From: Ectocarpus siliculosus | Taxonomy: Eukaryota > Sar > Phaeophyceae > Ectocarpales > Ectocarpaceae | Direction of reading: 5' to 3' | Assembly (NCBI GenBank): GCA_000310025.1 | Contig: FN649742.1 | Span: forward strand, 5,053,772-5,117,771 | Length of the DNA stretch: 64,000 nucleotides | Part shown: positions 35,478-48,655 of the stretch, piece by piece | Layout of the letters: each line of letters begins with the position of its first letter | How positions within the stretch are numbered: position 1 is the stretch's first letter | The notes under the pieces: generated by a model | Seen by the model: only the letters and a program-made list of their open reading frames with translations | Database searches by the model: none | What the model was told of the DNA's origin: nothing | Position numbers and translations under genes: made by a program

Positions 35478-38400
35478 ATGGACAATTTCCCGGCCATAGC
35501 GGCGAATGACTCCAAGACCCTTCGAAAGCTCAGCCTGCTGGAAGCCCGCATGGTCGGGGCTGGGAATGAGTCTCGGGATGCGTCGCTACCGCCGAACGAA
35601 GGGAGTCGAGGCAGCGAAAATAACAGCAACTCCATGTGAGCCACTCGGCTTGGTGCTTCAGCTCTTGTTCGCTCTCAGAACTTCTCTCGTTCAAATGGTG
35701 GACTAGAATGGTCGCTGTGTGCTATCTATCATACAACTGTGGTAGTGTGCGACTCTCACCCGTGCAGCAGTACTGTAATACCATAGTCTGCTGCTGCAGA
35801 AGACGTTCGCCGGCTCGGCATGGCGGTGTTTCGATATGTAACCCCAAGAGACCCTCAGGTACAAGTTACGCCTACACCAATGGTGAAGTAGGTTGCGGTT
35901 TCCTCCCGTAATCTGCCTTTTGAAAATCTCTGTTGCTTTTGTCATTACGGCCCTCTACCCGTAGTAACAAGTTGATCATGTACATGGAGGAGCGACACGG
36001 AAACAAACAAATAAAAAAAGTTAAGAGAGGCGCGTGTGAGGTGTGAGGCACACCTATCGTTACGGGTGGGCGGGACAGACGGCGCGCAGCGAGCCTGAGA
36101 CGCCGGCGTTGTCCTCGTTGCGACGTTATACAGCTTGTTCTGTCCCGAGATACTGGCTTTCGTGGGTGACATGAGTAGGCGTGTCGGTCAGCATGATGTC
36201 TGAGATTCACAGCAGTTGTGATGAAAGCCATTTGTATAAATTTCCGATGTCGCACTGCTCCAAATGGTCAAGTTGACCTTTTCGCGCGTGTCGCCACGCC
36301 TATTACGCTCGGCGTCGCTGCATCCAGGTCCACGATTGGGTTTGCCAAACCTCGCGCCAGTGCGATTTCGCCTGGTGGGGGTGGGGGAGGGGGGGGCAGC
36401 AAGCCCCCAACGGACCCCATCAAGGATGGAAGTGGTGGAAAACGGAAGGCGAGTCGGGAACTGGCAATTTATGGTCTCAGGGCTCGCCCTCCACAACCTT
36501 GGTAGCCCTGATTTATCCCCGTATGCATAGATAGATGCGAGCATTTCGTGACTCTCCGTGTTGCTTGAGACATCAGCAACCGACACACGGTTTCTGTTCC
36601 CTGCGCTGTTGGCCTCTTTTGCCACAGGCTGCCGCCGAAGCTGATGGCTTCAGCCCACCTCGTCCTCCGTCTCACTCGCAAAATGCCGGGACTCCAAGCA
36701 CGTTGAGCACAAGCCCCGGAGAAGGTGGAGATTGGAACAGCGCTCGTCAGGCTTCCCAGGGGGCGGGAGACGATGGGCCTGGATTGAAGCGCGCACGCAC
36801 TGGTGGTACCCTTCAACCTCCTCCGCCTCCTCCACCGCCTCGCTTCTCTCTGCCTCAAGGCGAAGGCAATCATCAGCCAGCCCGTGCACCGGCAACAGGG
36901 ACAGGGACAGGGGCAGTGCCCGGCGGCGCGAAGGGAGGGCAGTTCCATGCGAGGCGAGGCTCCCGTGGTGCAGAGGGCACTAGTTTTCCTTCAAACAACC
37001 AGGCTCCTGGGAAATCAGGTATATGAGATCCTTGGATGACCGCGCGCCTCGCTGTGTCTTCCGAGCTCGTGCAACTAGTATCTAGTACCGCGCTTGATGG
37101 GGCACTCACTTTAGCGGGAGCCCCACTAGCTTGTTGGAGGGGAGGCGCTCACGCCGCCGGTTGCTGCACCCTCAATTTATGGTTATGGCACTTTCGTGGC
37201 ACAGCGCGCTGACCCGCCTGACCACCTCCTTCCATGTCGCAGGGGGCCGCGCCTCGTCAGATCGAACCAACCACCGGTCGGATCATCCAGACGGGTCGAA
37301 ACAACACCAGACCGTGGCAGGTACGTCGTCCGATCCGCCCACGGGCGGCGACACTACTTTTGCCCCGCCCTCTTCTACGATAAGCACGGCACAAGGTGCG
37401 GATTTTTCTCCACCCAGTGCTGAAAGGAGTGGCAAAGGCAGTGGACAGGCGCCGCCCGTTGCGGCATCGAAGACAATTCAGTCGTACTTCTTCAAGCCTT
37501 CCAATGGCACTGCTGTGCAGAACCTCGCCGCCAGCTACGGAGCGGGCGAAGTTGCCGCCGGGCAAATGCGTGCCGCGTCAGGGCTTCCTCAAGAGGTGGA
37601 TCTGAGTGGTGCCGACGGGGACAGCTACCGTGGTGAACCAACTTTTGCACAGCCGATCGCACGAATCGGCAGGAGTGGCTCAACGGGAACTGTCCGGGGG
37701 GGGGATGGGAGGGCACCGCACCATCGATTGTCGCACACCGCGCCATCGGCGGGGGATCAAGGTGTGGATCAAGCTCAACAAGTCAATGCCCAGAGCCGAG
37801 GACAAGCTGTAGACCCAGCAGGAGGAGGGATGGAGAGGGCTGCTGGCGCGAACACCGGAATGGCTGGCAGTGAGCAAGAAAGCCTAGAGAAGTTGCACGA
37901 CAGGCTGAGGGAAGCCAAATCGGTCGAGAGAGAGCTGCGAAACGAACTTGCAAGGGCAAATCTCGAGCGCGGAAGCATGGAAACAATGGTGGGTTGGCCA
38001 CAGCATTGTGTGTGTTTGACGGCGTCCCTGGTATGTACGTCGCCTGTCGTGACCCTTTATCTATTACGCCACGACTCCTGCCGCTCATTATGTGCTTAGG
38101 AATGCCGTGGGTCGTTGCATGTCGTTTCGTTTTGCCGTCGTCTCTCACGCTCTGCAGGCCGACTCTCTCCGAAGTCAGCTGGAAAGAACGATGGACGAGT
38201 TCAAGGCGAAGGAGACGGATGAAGAGGCGCAGAAGAAGCAGCTCACGTCTGTAGTAGAAGGGCTTCTGCGAAAGGTGAAAACGTTTGCTAAAAAAACAAC
38301 ACGCATCGGATACCGTTAGCGCGGATAGTCAGTCAACATCGCCGCTGCAAACGATATACTTGACCAGGCAACTGTAATCCCAACTTGGGGTGCCTCACGT

Positions 38401-41400
38401 CTTTCGCCCGGGGTCGAGTGACGCCGAGACCAAACCGTTCACATCCCAAGTAGCAACGTGCCGTTCTGGCTAAATTTATACGTGTTTCTTGGGTGTTATT
38501 TTGCTTAGGTCGCCGCGCAAGAGGCGAGCGACTCCAGAGCAACACTGACGAGGGACATGCTGGACCTTGGCAAGATCGTCAGTGTCAAAACCGGGCATGT
38601 GAGTTCACGAACCTGTCAAGAGGAGGAGGCTTTGAAACCCATCGTTCTTGCCGTCGGTGTCGTTGCCTACAACAGCGGCAGGACATGGCATGTTGGAGGG
38701 GTGCGCGGCATGATGACACGATTTTCATATTTCTTCAGTTTGGCAACTACCGTTGATTGGTGCATCTCACGGCTTCTTCGCGTGACCCCTTTTGCGCCGG
38801 TGGCATTGCGTGTTGATGTCCAACTTTGGTTGGTTCCAGATCGGCAAGTATGTCGAGGCTTTTGAAGAGGGAACATCGTTCAAGGAAGTGGAGAAGAAGA
38901 CGGCGGCTATGATGTCCAGGAAGACCAAGCTCGAGGCAAGGAAAAGGGCTGTCTCAAAGTGAGTGTGCAAATAGGTTGGTGCTTGCTTCGTATCCCGTAG
39001 TCGTGGTGGTGTCGTGATTCTAAGAAGCGTGGTTCAGTGCTTGTGTCGACGTAGTTGTCCGTGTCTTTCGAGTTGGCAAATGGTTGTAGAACAGCTCCAC
39101 TTTGAAGTGATGTATTTTGGCACGCGAAGGATTGGCTCGCCGGGAATGCCCGCGACCGATGCGCTTTGCGTTTCAGTTCCATTCGAAGATACATGGACAT
39201 ATTTTTGCTTGAGTCATATGCCTTATTGCCACGCTTACTATTGTCGCATGCGCTTGAAGGCTGTTAAGATCGACTGCGCCTGCGGCGGGAGATGGGTCTT
39301 TCAGCGGGCAGGCAAGGCTAGAGGCCATCGAAGAAGAGGAGACCGTACGAATGCACCTCACGGCACTGAAGCGCGAAGAAGTGGCGCTGCAGGTGCGTCT
39401 CCTCATGAGCAGTGAGCAGCCTTGTTGCGTATCTCCGCTGTTGGTCAACGCCAGCCACCCCCCCGGTCTGGATCGTCCCTATTTTGCACGACAACGCTGT
39501 GCGGCGAGCTCTCCCGTTTCAGTCATGGGCAGCAGCGGCCACCATTGCATTTCCAGCTGCTCATTCTGTGCTGAGGTCCCCGCCCTTAACGTTACCCGTG
39601 TCGATTTCGCTTGAAACAGGAGGAGAAGCGTGCTTTGGACGCGCGTAAAGTGCTGCACATCCGCGAACTGAAGCGGGTGGCGCACGAAGACCGGTCCAAG
39701 TTTGCCAAGCGACCTACCCTCAACGGAAGGTAATACCTCAGGGTAAATTTGCAAATGCAACTTGCTGTGGAAGGCATGGCGCGGGATTGCGGTTGAGACG
39801 ACTATATATGCGCTGCGGAGTGCATACACACGATTCATGCTGTGGTGTGATCGATTCATGCTGTGGTGTGATCGCTATCACAGCGTTGCCATAGTTTGTT
39901 ATACGGGACATCGCGATTGGTCTGGTTTGTTGCGTGAAATCTGATGTTCGACTCCTCCCGCGCCTGACCTTACACTCTGCCCACCGATATGTTTCGAAAA
40001 GGTATGTTCTGTTGAATCTGCTCGGCAAGGGTGGCTTCAGCGAGGTGTGGCGCGCGTTCGATCTGGTCCACGCCGAGGACGTGGCTGTGAAGGTGAGGTG
40101 TGCTGGATGTCTATATATATGTTTGTGCTTCGTTCGGAAGTGTGGTGAGGGATCCATTCGTGTACATAAATGTTTGCATAGTTTCGCGAACTATCACCGT
40201 TGTCAATGGCATGAATTGACACGTACATCGGCCTATGGACGGTTTGAGTATTGACACTAGTAAACTACCTCATGACATGATTGAGGCCAATGTGTTTGTT
40301 TCTGCCTCGCGATCGCTCCCATTTCAGGTGCACCAGCTTCTCAACAATTGGAACGAACCGCAGAAGGCAAACTTCATTCGACACGTCACTCGCGAGTACG
40401 AGGTAGGAATACGTCATGTATCCCCCCTCCCTAGTGGGTTACTCATGCACGCTTCGGTAAGGCCCCGTAATATTGAAGAAAAAAGAAAATTGAAATAAGC
40501 TAAATCAAAATCGAGCTAGAGAGGCTATCGTCACCCTACCACCGAGACCATGGCCATTCCTTGTAGCCAGAAGACTCCGCTCACCCGCAAGTCTATAACC
40601 GGGCCGGCGCGTTGTGTTCTCAATGAGAAAGTGCCGATCGTCACAAGTGGCGACGAGACTGATGATCAAAACAGGGCTGACGCGGCTTTTTCGGGCTGTT
40701 CCGCGCGGGAGGGTAGTTGCAACTTTCTTCTCCACACTCACAATACCCCAAGGCAGCTAACCTTGCACAAGAAAGATGCTGGGTAGAGCAACCTCCCTCG
40801 GAGTGGGATGGCTATTGCTGTTGCTCCCTTCTTCGAAAAGCTGTCGCTGGAAAAGAAAACCAAACCGTGAGCAGACAACCCCCGCGAGCTTGAAGCAACC
40901 GCTCTCACGTGAAGACTTTAGGGCCAACCAAAACTATATTCCCGATACGCACGATACCCCACGGTACCAGACCTCGGGCAGGAAAGATGGAGCAGAGGGC
41001 TACCTCCCGGCGGGTGGCATTGCTATTGCTGTTGCTTCCTCCTTCGAAAAGTTGTCGTCGGAGAACCAAACCCGTGGCGGTCTAAAACACGGAACTTGAA
41101 CCAACCGCTGTCGAGCCGTTGAGGTCCACACAAACTTTTTATTAGGGCGCCACCGGCATTTCACGGCGCCAAACCTTGGGATCATTCAACAGCCCGTGGA
41201 ATCAGCTCCTTCCGGATACCTTTCTTGACGAAAATTGTTCCTTATTCGGCGAGATATCGGTGAACACGTGATCAGAAGAGCGCAAAACCATCTAACAACA
41301 CCGCTTGCTGCTGGATCTTCCTTGCCCGACCCGTGTTCTATCCTCCATAACATGGTTGAGCCCTTTTTTTCCAGTTTTCCACTATAACGCATCTTGAACT

Positions 41401-44400
41401 TGATATTAGACCCATTTCAAAATTGATTTTTGGTTCTTCGTTAATACAGGGCGTAACGCGTCAACAATTATAGTACAATCACACTTTCCCACTCGTATGT
41501 GCGGAACGACTTGCGATGCGTTGGTATATGGTGGCATCAAATATTTGTCGTGCATCCTTTAAACGTTGTGCAATACCAGTGCATAGTGCTCCGCACAAAG
41601 ACTGTTTTTTTTGTAGTTTCGCGTCAGCTTACTGCGCACCCTATCCGTGGCGTCACCGCAACCCTAATGGCCAACTTCTCCGTGTGAAATCTCAACGGCA
41701 GTTGTGTCGCCAAATCACAGCCGAGAGTTTTGATGGTAGTGTGGTACTGGGCCAGTATGTGCTGCCAGATTGTTAACCTACACACTTCCAACGGCCTGTA
41801 TTAAGTGCTAGTGCCGCTAGTTTACGTGGAAAGTGTTTCGCCCAGTCTCAGACGTAATTCTAACACATGGCATGGGGTATTTGGTGCGTTGCTCAACACC
41901 TCCCACCCGAGTTATCGCCTTCAAACTTCGTCGGACTTAATCTCCTGTCTTCCTATTGAGTAGGGCGGGTGGAAACCGATAAGAGGCGCCGTGGACGATA
42001 AAGTAGTAACGGGGCCCTCTGGGGGCGTCTCCGCCGGGTCCCCTTCGCCGGCCAGCCGGGGGGAGGGGTATTGGGGGGTGGGCGATGTTGAAGGCTTGAC
42101 CGTGCGGCTTCGCCGGGTTTCAATCCGCTAGTAGTAGGACCCAGCACCCGACCGTTGGTTTGGCAATCATGACCGCATCTGGTGGTGAACCCCCCCCCAA
42201 CGACAGATACAAGAAGAGGGATGTCCCGAAGGAGATGAGTTATGTACGTAAAGGGATGGGCGTAACACGGAAATGGGACGACACTCGCACAGTCATACAC
42301 ACCGCGGACTCCTTTGGCACTATCGTGGTAGCGAGGATCATTTTTCTAATTTTGGGAGAAGGGCACCAACGGAGTCTCTACAGCCCGCCACTGGGCCATG
42401 ATGGACAAGAAGACGTCACCGAAAAGCTCAACGTGTCTGTATTAGGTATAGGTGCGGTGCTTCACTTCGAAGGAGCTGCGTGGTCAATGATCGGGTTGAC
42501 TGGAGGTGGGCAGCAATACACAACCCTCGCCCCTGTTTGAACATGTCAACTCCACAGATCCACCAGCAAATGCGTCACCCGCGCATCGTGAACCTCACGG
42601 ACGTGTTCGAGATTTGTTGCGATTCGTTTGCGACGGTGCTGGACTACTGCCGAGGGACTGACTTGGAGTGCCTGCTCCGCGAGAGAAAACAGCTGCCGGA
42701 ACGAGATGCGCGGGCCTTAGTTCTCCAAGTAGCGAGAGGGCTGCAGTACCTGAACACCGCTCAGGTAGCAGGGATGGATATCTGCTACAAAGAGCAGTGT
42801 CTTTTTTCATGTCCCAGTAACCCGCGATTCGCGTCTCTGCGTGGAGCTCCTTAGATTTCGGGCGGAACGAGACCCACGTACGTCGTACCTCGTAACGCAG
42901 AATTGTTGAACGCAATACTGCGTCCACGGTACCTTTCCTTCGGGTTGAACTCAAGCTCAGGACGGCTGTAGTAAACTTGAGCCCTCCCTGTGCAGCAAGA
43001 CGAAAGCATTAATAGTGTTGTTTCATTGTGGGATCCGCCCACATCGCGTGTGTTCCTGGGCGTGCTTCTATTTCGCAGGGCGAAGGGGAGAGTAGGAGAG
43101 GTGCAATCATCCACTACGACCTCAAGCCTGGCAACATCTTGCTCGATGAAAACGGGGACGTCAAGATCACAGACTTCGGCTTGTCCAAGGTACATTGTCG
43201 TTGTTATCACGTGGCATTCCTGACACTTCCGGAACCCTCCTAAGAGGGGGAGAGATGGCACCCCCCCTAGAGCGACTTCCAAAGCTCGATTGCTCCACAA
43301 CGAAGCTTGTGCCAACACCAACAATATTTGTTTTGGAAACATCTCGTCGAGGACTTTCCGTCGACGTACCGGTCTCTTTCTGCACCCCCTTGGTTATGGA
43401 GCAATCGGCCTTTGAAAGACGGTCAAGGGGGGGTGCCATCTATCCGCCTCTTGTGCTGGTTTGCTATGTCATTATTTACCATGTAACCCAGCACTTGATG
43501 CTTGATTGTTGCTTCCACCTTCTCGACGTTGATCCCGGTGGCACTGCGCGCTCGACCCGCCCTACTCCGGCAGTGCTGACGGCTGTGCATGTTGCTGCTC
43601 CCGTGCATCTATGATCTAGATCCTTGAAATCAAGAAGGACACAGAAAGAGGTACGGGCGGGGGAACATCGATGGAGCTTACTTCCAAGGGAGCCGGAACA
43701 TACTGGTGAGCCCAGCGTTGTCCCTGTGCTGTACTTGCAAGGCTTCGTCAGCTTCGCGGAGGGTACGGTAGGGCTTTGTGCGTTCGTCTGCCAAACAAGA
43801 CTAAGATACCCCGCATGTTGGCCATCATCATGAGTGATGACTCATGAAAGGGCTTTCAGGCTTCTCTCCACAGGAGCCGTTCTTGGTCCCCCCACGGGAT
43901 TCTGGTGGAATTTTGACTTCAACAGTAGGCAGAGTTTGGATCCCTGAAACTTGTGGTCGGCACGCCTTCCACTATATTATTCGCGGCATGGCACCACATG
44001 CTGCCAGAAACCGTAGGAGGGAGTGTTTAAATACACCCCAGTCCTACAGTCGCAGCAGGTCCGAGATCACCGTCGATTCGGCTAGACGTAGTTTCTCAAG
44101 AGAGGTGTTTCAAGGTCGAGGACAATTTGTCAAAAGTGTTTTCGGGTACACCCGACATGGCACGTTGTGTTCTCCCAATCCAGAGAGAGACGTTCAGTGC
44201 GCATCACCACAGCACCTCAAAAGCGCAGCCGATGAAACCTGGACAAGGTGATTAGCAGTCGTGACTACCCAGAAATGACTGTTCACGCGACGTTGATGGG
44301 ATGGAGTTTTGAAACCGAGCACCGGCAGCGCGAAAGTGGCCGTTTCGAAGATCTGGTTCAGTTTGCGCGAATCGCCCCCATGTCCACGTGTGTACATGTA

Positions 44401-47324
44401 GCCCCAATCAACAAATGGATTAGACGCCAGTTTCGGTGGTACCTCGAACGATTTTTTTTTGCCATGAAGATTGCTTGTCCGACAAGGCAAGGTGAAAACA
44501 ATTTGTTTATGCCGTAATTGGCGGTAGGTGATTGGGCCGACAAGAGGGCAAACAGCGTATGATATCGGGCGGACGGGGTGGGGACCGGGGGTAGGGCATC
44601 CTTGTCCCGAGGACCCGTCCATTGAAGCTGCGTTTTTGCAAACCCCGATTTCTTTTTTTGATGAGGCGATTCTTTCAATCATGAGCACTGGAGGGCGGCC
44701 TCTACGACCTTCTGCGCTCCCCCCCCTCCCCGCCCCTACTCTCTCTTCTGTGGTAGTGGTCACGGTGACGCCCGGGAGTAGGCAGCTGGCGATATGTACC
44801 GTGTGTGTTCCCCAGATGATAGTAGTTGACCAGTTCGAGCCGTAAGAAATTACCGGGGATGTTTTTCTGGAGACCAACTTGGCACCGCGTGTCTCTTTCG
44901 TGTCGGGTCTTGGTATTGAACAGTCTTTTGCCAGGTATGCGCCCCCGGTTGAATCACGTAACTAGGCAAGACACCTGCTCTATGGGCGTTCTCTGCTACG
45001 TCACTATCTACCCCGCACCTGTGGTCGAGTTTTGCACCTTTCTTCTCGTTTGGCCAAAACCCGTCTGTGAGTTTCACACTGCTCCGTGGTGGATGGCCTG
45101 CAGTGTTTGTCACGTCGGTATGTAACCTTTGTGTCTTACGACCTTGTGTTGCCGGGACATTCGACTTGACAGGTATCTTCCTCCGGAGTGCTTTGGCGAC
45201 AACCCTCGAATTAGCTCCAAGGTGGATGTGTGGTCCCTCGGGGTGATCTTCTACCAGATTTTGTACGGGGTTCGACCCTTCGGAGAGGGACTTTCTCAGG
45301 TGGGTGGTGGGCAAATAGCAGCGCGTGTGCCACGACTGTCACCTCGCCCCCCCTTCACGTCAGCTACATTTTAGAAACCGCTTGGGGCTCTACGCGTCTT
45401 CAGAATGGCTTGCAGAACCTGCACACTGCGTTTCGTCGGAGGTAACTCTCGTGCAGCTAGCTCTCGCCCTCTTTTGGGTATCAACCTTTTCCCGGCACTT
45501 ATTAGTTGGGAGCTTCTCTTGACTAGTCCATACCCTACGGAATGGCCTCCGTCAAGAGCTTATATTTGCCGAGTGTGCACCTCAGAGACACATATATAGT
45601 GATTGGGATTCTGGCCAAGATATATCGATGGCGAAAAACTCAATTTCTTGTTTGTCAGGCCAGGTGTTAACACGACGCCCAAAACAGTTATGTTCGGGGG
45701 AAACCAGGAAGAGTGGTAGGCTACCACGGGGTAGAGATGATATACGGATAATGAGGAACGCTCGAGAGATCCTCAGGAAGTATCGAGAAGACGTAGAGTA
45801 TCTGAATGACCCAGATGGAATACACACAGGGGGCCTGCACTTGTGAGAATGGAGAAAGATATGACGTAATTGCAGGCGGAGTGGTAGGCGGACAGCGAAG
45901 AGTATTCGAAGCCTCAGCTTTGCCCATGCCGCATACTTGTAGCCGCAGAAAATGCTATTCTTTTAAGTTGAGGAGTTTGAAGAATTCAGGGGAGAAGAGG
46001 CCGCCCGCCAGAAAGACATGAGAGCAACAGAGATGAATGCGGCATGTCGACATTTGCTCAAGTCCATCAACGCTACTGTTGGACACATTCCGCGTGACTA
46101 TCTGACGCACCGCCAGAGCCATTTGTTCTGTTTCAAGCTCATCCTCCGGTCATACAAGTCTCGCTTTTTTGTTGGACAGAGGATCACGATTGGGTTTAAG
46201 ATGTTGGATTACCTCGTGCTTTCCGCAGTGATACCTGGTTTTGGTGGGCCTATATTTTGTCACGGTTTTGAACATCCGTCGTCGAGGGGCTCGCGACTAC
46301 CGAACCTAACCCAACCTAGTTGGATTTCCACATAGTATTGACGCGGATTGGGTATGCACATGTTGTTAACGGAGATTTGAGATTTGGGAACCAACAAATT
46401 CCTAAAGGCTCAACGGGTTCAGATGACGTGGACCTGTATGCACATGAACACGCGATTCGCCGAGTCGCTATTGTCCAGATACCGAAGGGGCGACGTAACG
46501 TTGTACCTAAGCGACGGTTTGTATGCGCTTTGGACGCCCCCCCCTTACCTTGTGACCTCTCGTTTGGGCTTGCATTCGTTTCGGTGTAAGGCAGAATGGT
46601 TCTTGGCCACGGAAGTGTCGTTTTGGAGGTATGTCCGGGGGGAGTGTTACTCAACGACTGTTGTTTACTATATGCCATAGCCCCATACAGCCGGATTGAA
46701 TTCCTTTCACCCATGTGTTTTGTGCAAACTTCGCATCGCGTTTCATCTTGCAAATCCGCGTAATAACGTGGGGATCAGGGGCTAGATAATTTGAAATGGA
46801 TGAACTCTACAAAAAGGTGAGAACATGACCTCCACACTACAGTAGGAACGTAGCATAGAGGAACTACGTGGTTCCCGCAGAATCCCTCAGCGGCACAAGA
46901 TAGAAATTCCCAGGTCAAACGGTGCAAACAACGAGCACACGTGTGTTTTTGTCTTGTCTTTTTTTTCGGAGGAACTAACTCCCTGTGCCTCGTCTCGAGA
47001 GGGACACCTGTGGGTTAGTCGTGAGATGACGCTGGGCAGTAATATCCAAGTAATCCCATCCCGGCCCTCCCGTTCTGCCTCTCTATTGTGCGCTCCTCCC
47101 CCACAAACGACCCCCCAAACCCTGCTCTCCAGGAGAAAATTCTCCGGGAGAAAGTGATCGTGAACGCAAACAGGGTGGATTTCCCGCCAAAGCCCGTGGT
47201 GTCGGAGGAGGCCAAGTCGTTCATCCGGTCGTGTCTCACCTATACACACGCAACTCGCCCAGATGTGCATGCGATGTGTAACCTGCCGTACCTTACTACT
47301 CCGGCGGCGAGACGTGGAGGTTGA
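35478..47324 (+). CDS. TLK: Tousled-like serine/threonine kinase
   Basis: Sixteen phase-matched exons: 35478-35635, 36328-36473, 36641 (or nearby)-37018, 37243-37988, 38158-38274, 38509-38598, 38840-38958, 39305-39392, 39620-39729, 40002-40092, 40328-40402, 42558-42764, 43079-43189, 43620-43705, 45173-45299, 47133-47324; about 946 residues. The first third is low-complexity with Gly and Pro runs. Exons 4-9 encode coiled-coil sequence, ending [19 protein letters not shown] as in TLKs. The kinase domain starts at about residue 650: GKGGFSEV loop, VAVK lysine, [10 protein letters not shown], the TLK-type catalytic loop HYDLKPGN (Tyr in place of the usual Arg), [18 protein letters not shown] activation segment, YLPPECF and [14 protein letters not shown], and a final [12 protein letters not shown] block. 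All catalytic residues are present. TLKs phosphorylate the histone chaperone ASF1 and act in chromatin assembly during replication. An upstream in-frame ATG at 35457 is possible. The exon 3 acceptor at 36640 was chosen by phase; CCACAG at 36627 looks stronger but breaks the frame. Confidence 0.9.
40735..41120. repeat. Diverged tandem duplication (period about 211 bp) in a TLK intron
   Basis: Two related copies, about 40740-40917 and about 40950-41118, share GATACCCCA-like starts, a GAAAGATG segment, GCTATTGCTGTTGCT (40811 and 41022), CTTCGAAAAG, a CCAAACC block and GAAGCAACCGCT/GAACCAACCGCT ends. Similarity is roughly three quarters by eye. They lie inside the 2.15-kb intron 40403-42557. Confidence 0.7.
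43253..43441. mobile_element. MITE-like foldback element with long inverted repeats in a TLK intron
   Basis: The 189-bp segment begins AGATGGCACCCCCCCT and ends GGGGGGGTGCCATCT. The outer about 55 bases of each side are inverted copies: after reverse-complementing the right arm, both carry CGATTGCTCCA-AC-AAG at matching positions. It has no coding capacity. Length, terminal inverted repeats and intronic position fit a non-autonomous DNA transposon, but I did not find a clear target-site duplication. It is in the intron between the DFG exon (43079-43189) and the activation-loop exon (43620-43705). Confidence 0.7.
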
Positions 47325-48013
47325 TGTTGGTAGGTTCTTGAACTCAGATAAAGCTGCTACAGTAGAGCTTGAAGCAGCATCGGCGGTCGGTGTAGGAACT
47401 AACGACCGACTTTGATGGTGGGTTCACGCTTTCGAGGGTAAATAAAGTGTGGTAGATTTTTTGCCCTCAACTCCCTTCCAGCATTACGCTTGTTCAGCTT
47501 GTGTGTCTGAAGGGAGTTGGAAAGCAAGGTGTCGTGTCGTTTCATACCAGAAGGGAATCACATTGCCGTTGCAATGGGCCCACATCCGTTCTATGCGTAC
47601 ATGTGTAAGCAGATTGGGCTAATTGACGGCCGAGAAATGTTACATTTTTGTATCAAATTTTTTCGAGCAGACTGCAACACCCGTTCGTGCTACTGCATGT
47701 GTTTGGACGCGGCATCCTGTCCTAAATGTTATGGATAACTTGTCCTGTTTCATAGGTATTGAAGTTCAGTAATAATATGACTGACCTCCCTCCTCGTGGA
47801 TTGGCCTTTTGACGGAGTTTCGGTCCGTTCATCCGGTTACTCGTACACACGCAAGGAAGAATGAGGAGACTGAACAAAAGTCAAATCAATCAAATCAATA
47901 TCACAGGTATTGGTGTCAAATCCAAAACCTGTGCGTTCTATAATAATCATCGTCTTCGTTCGCTGGACCAAGCCGAGACAAAATTATTGCAAATTGTACC
48001 CCGTGGGTGGCAA

Positions 48014-48067
48014 GTGTACTTTGTCAACGTCGACATTTTTGTGTACTTTGTCAACGTCGACATTTTT
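48014..48067. repeat. 27-bp perfect tandem repeat, two copies
   Basis: The unit beginning GTGTACTTTGTCAACGTCGA occurs at 48014-48040 and again at 48041-48067 with no mismatch. Confidence 0.95.
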
Positions 48068-48289
48068 TTCCAGGTCACGATGACACAAAAAGGTACCCAC
48101 AGAACGCCACGAGAAGCTCTACTTGTAGGGCTGGACCCGTTTGGGGGACAAACAAACGTTCTCCACTCCTTCTCAATCTATAAATAATCCATCCGCGGGT
48201 GGAGTAGCCAGGATCCACAAGAAGTATGCGTAGATAGTCAGATCCATCCATGGATTGATTGTACGTTTTCGTTGTATTTATTTGTGGAA

Positions 48290-48600
48290 AATACGAAAAT
48301 ACATACGTACGTACGCTGGCATGTTGTTGTTGTTGTTCTTGTTGTTGTCGTCTTCTATGTATCTATGCTTGTAGTATTTAGTCTACGTATGTATGTATGT
48401 TGCTAATTATTCCCAAAATCAAGCAAAAATACTCCCTCCCTCTGTCCCTGTCACAAAAATGCTAGAAGAGCCATCAATAGATAGATAGATCTATCTACAG
48501 AAGAACACGCACACTACAACATATACTAAAGAGGTACTACATACAGCAGCACATACATACATACACCTACAGCAGCTGTACTTCATCTATCTGCAGTACG
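48290..48600. repeat. Cluster of simple repeats
   Basis: Short microsatellite-like tracts lie together: TACG repeats near 48302-48316, GTT repeats near 48323-48350, TATG repeats near 48389-48400, ATAG repeats running into the complementary CTATCTAC near 48478-48497, and CATA repeats near 48553-48565. Nothing coding is visible. Confidence 0.8.
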
Positions 48601-48655
48601 TTTGCGTGCCCAAAACAGCTTTTCTTACAGCATTTTTTATTATTACCCGTGTTAA

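Noticed and set aside
41950-42200. GC-rich open minus-strand stretch ending near 41953
   Set aside because: Composition-driven open frame (Pro/Arg-rich) in a TLK intron with no motif.
44194-44877. Long minus-strand open frame (227 codons) inside the TLK intron
   Set aside because: No domain, no convincing composition, and it lies opposite intronic sequence with C/G runs. Treated as chance.
46316-46753. Minus-strand open frame of 145 codons in the last TLK intron
   Set aside because: No recognisable motif or splice context; chance frame.
46796-46816. Sequence encoding MDELYKK followed by a donor-like GTGAGA, identical in residues to the end of GFP
   Set aside because: The match is only six residues and upstream codons do not resemble GFP. 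A cassette exon here (31 nt after the TAG) would break the TLK frame. Coincidence.
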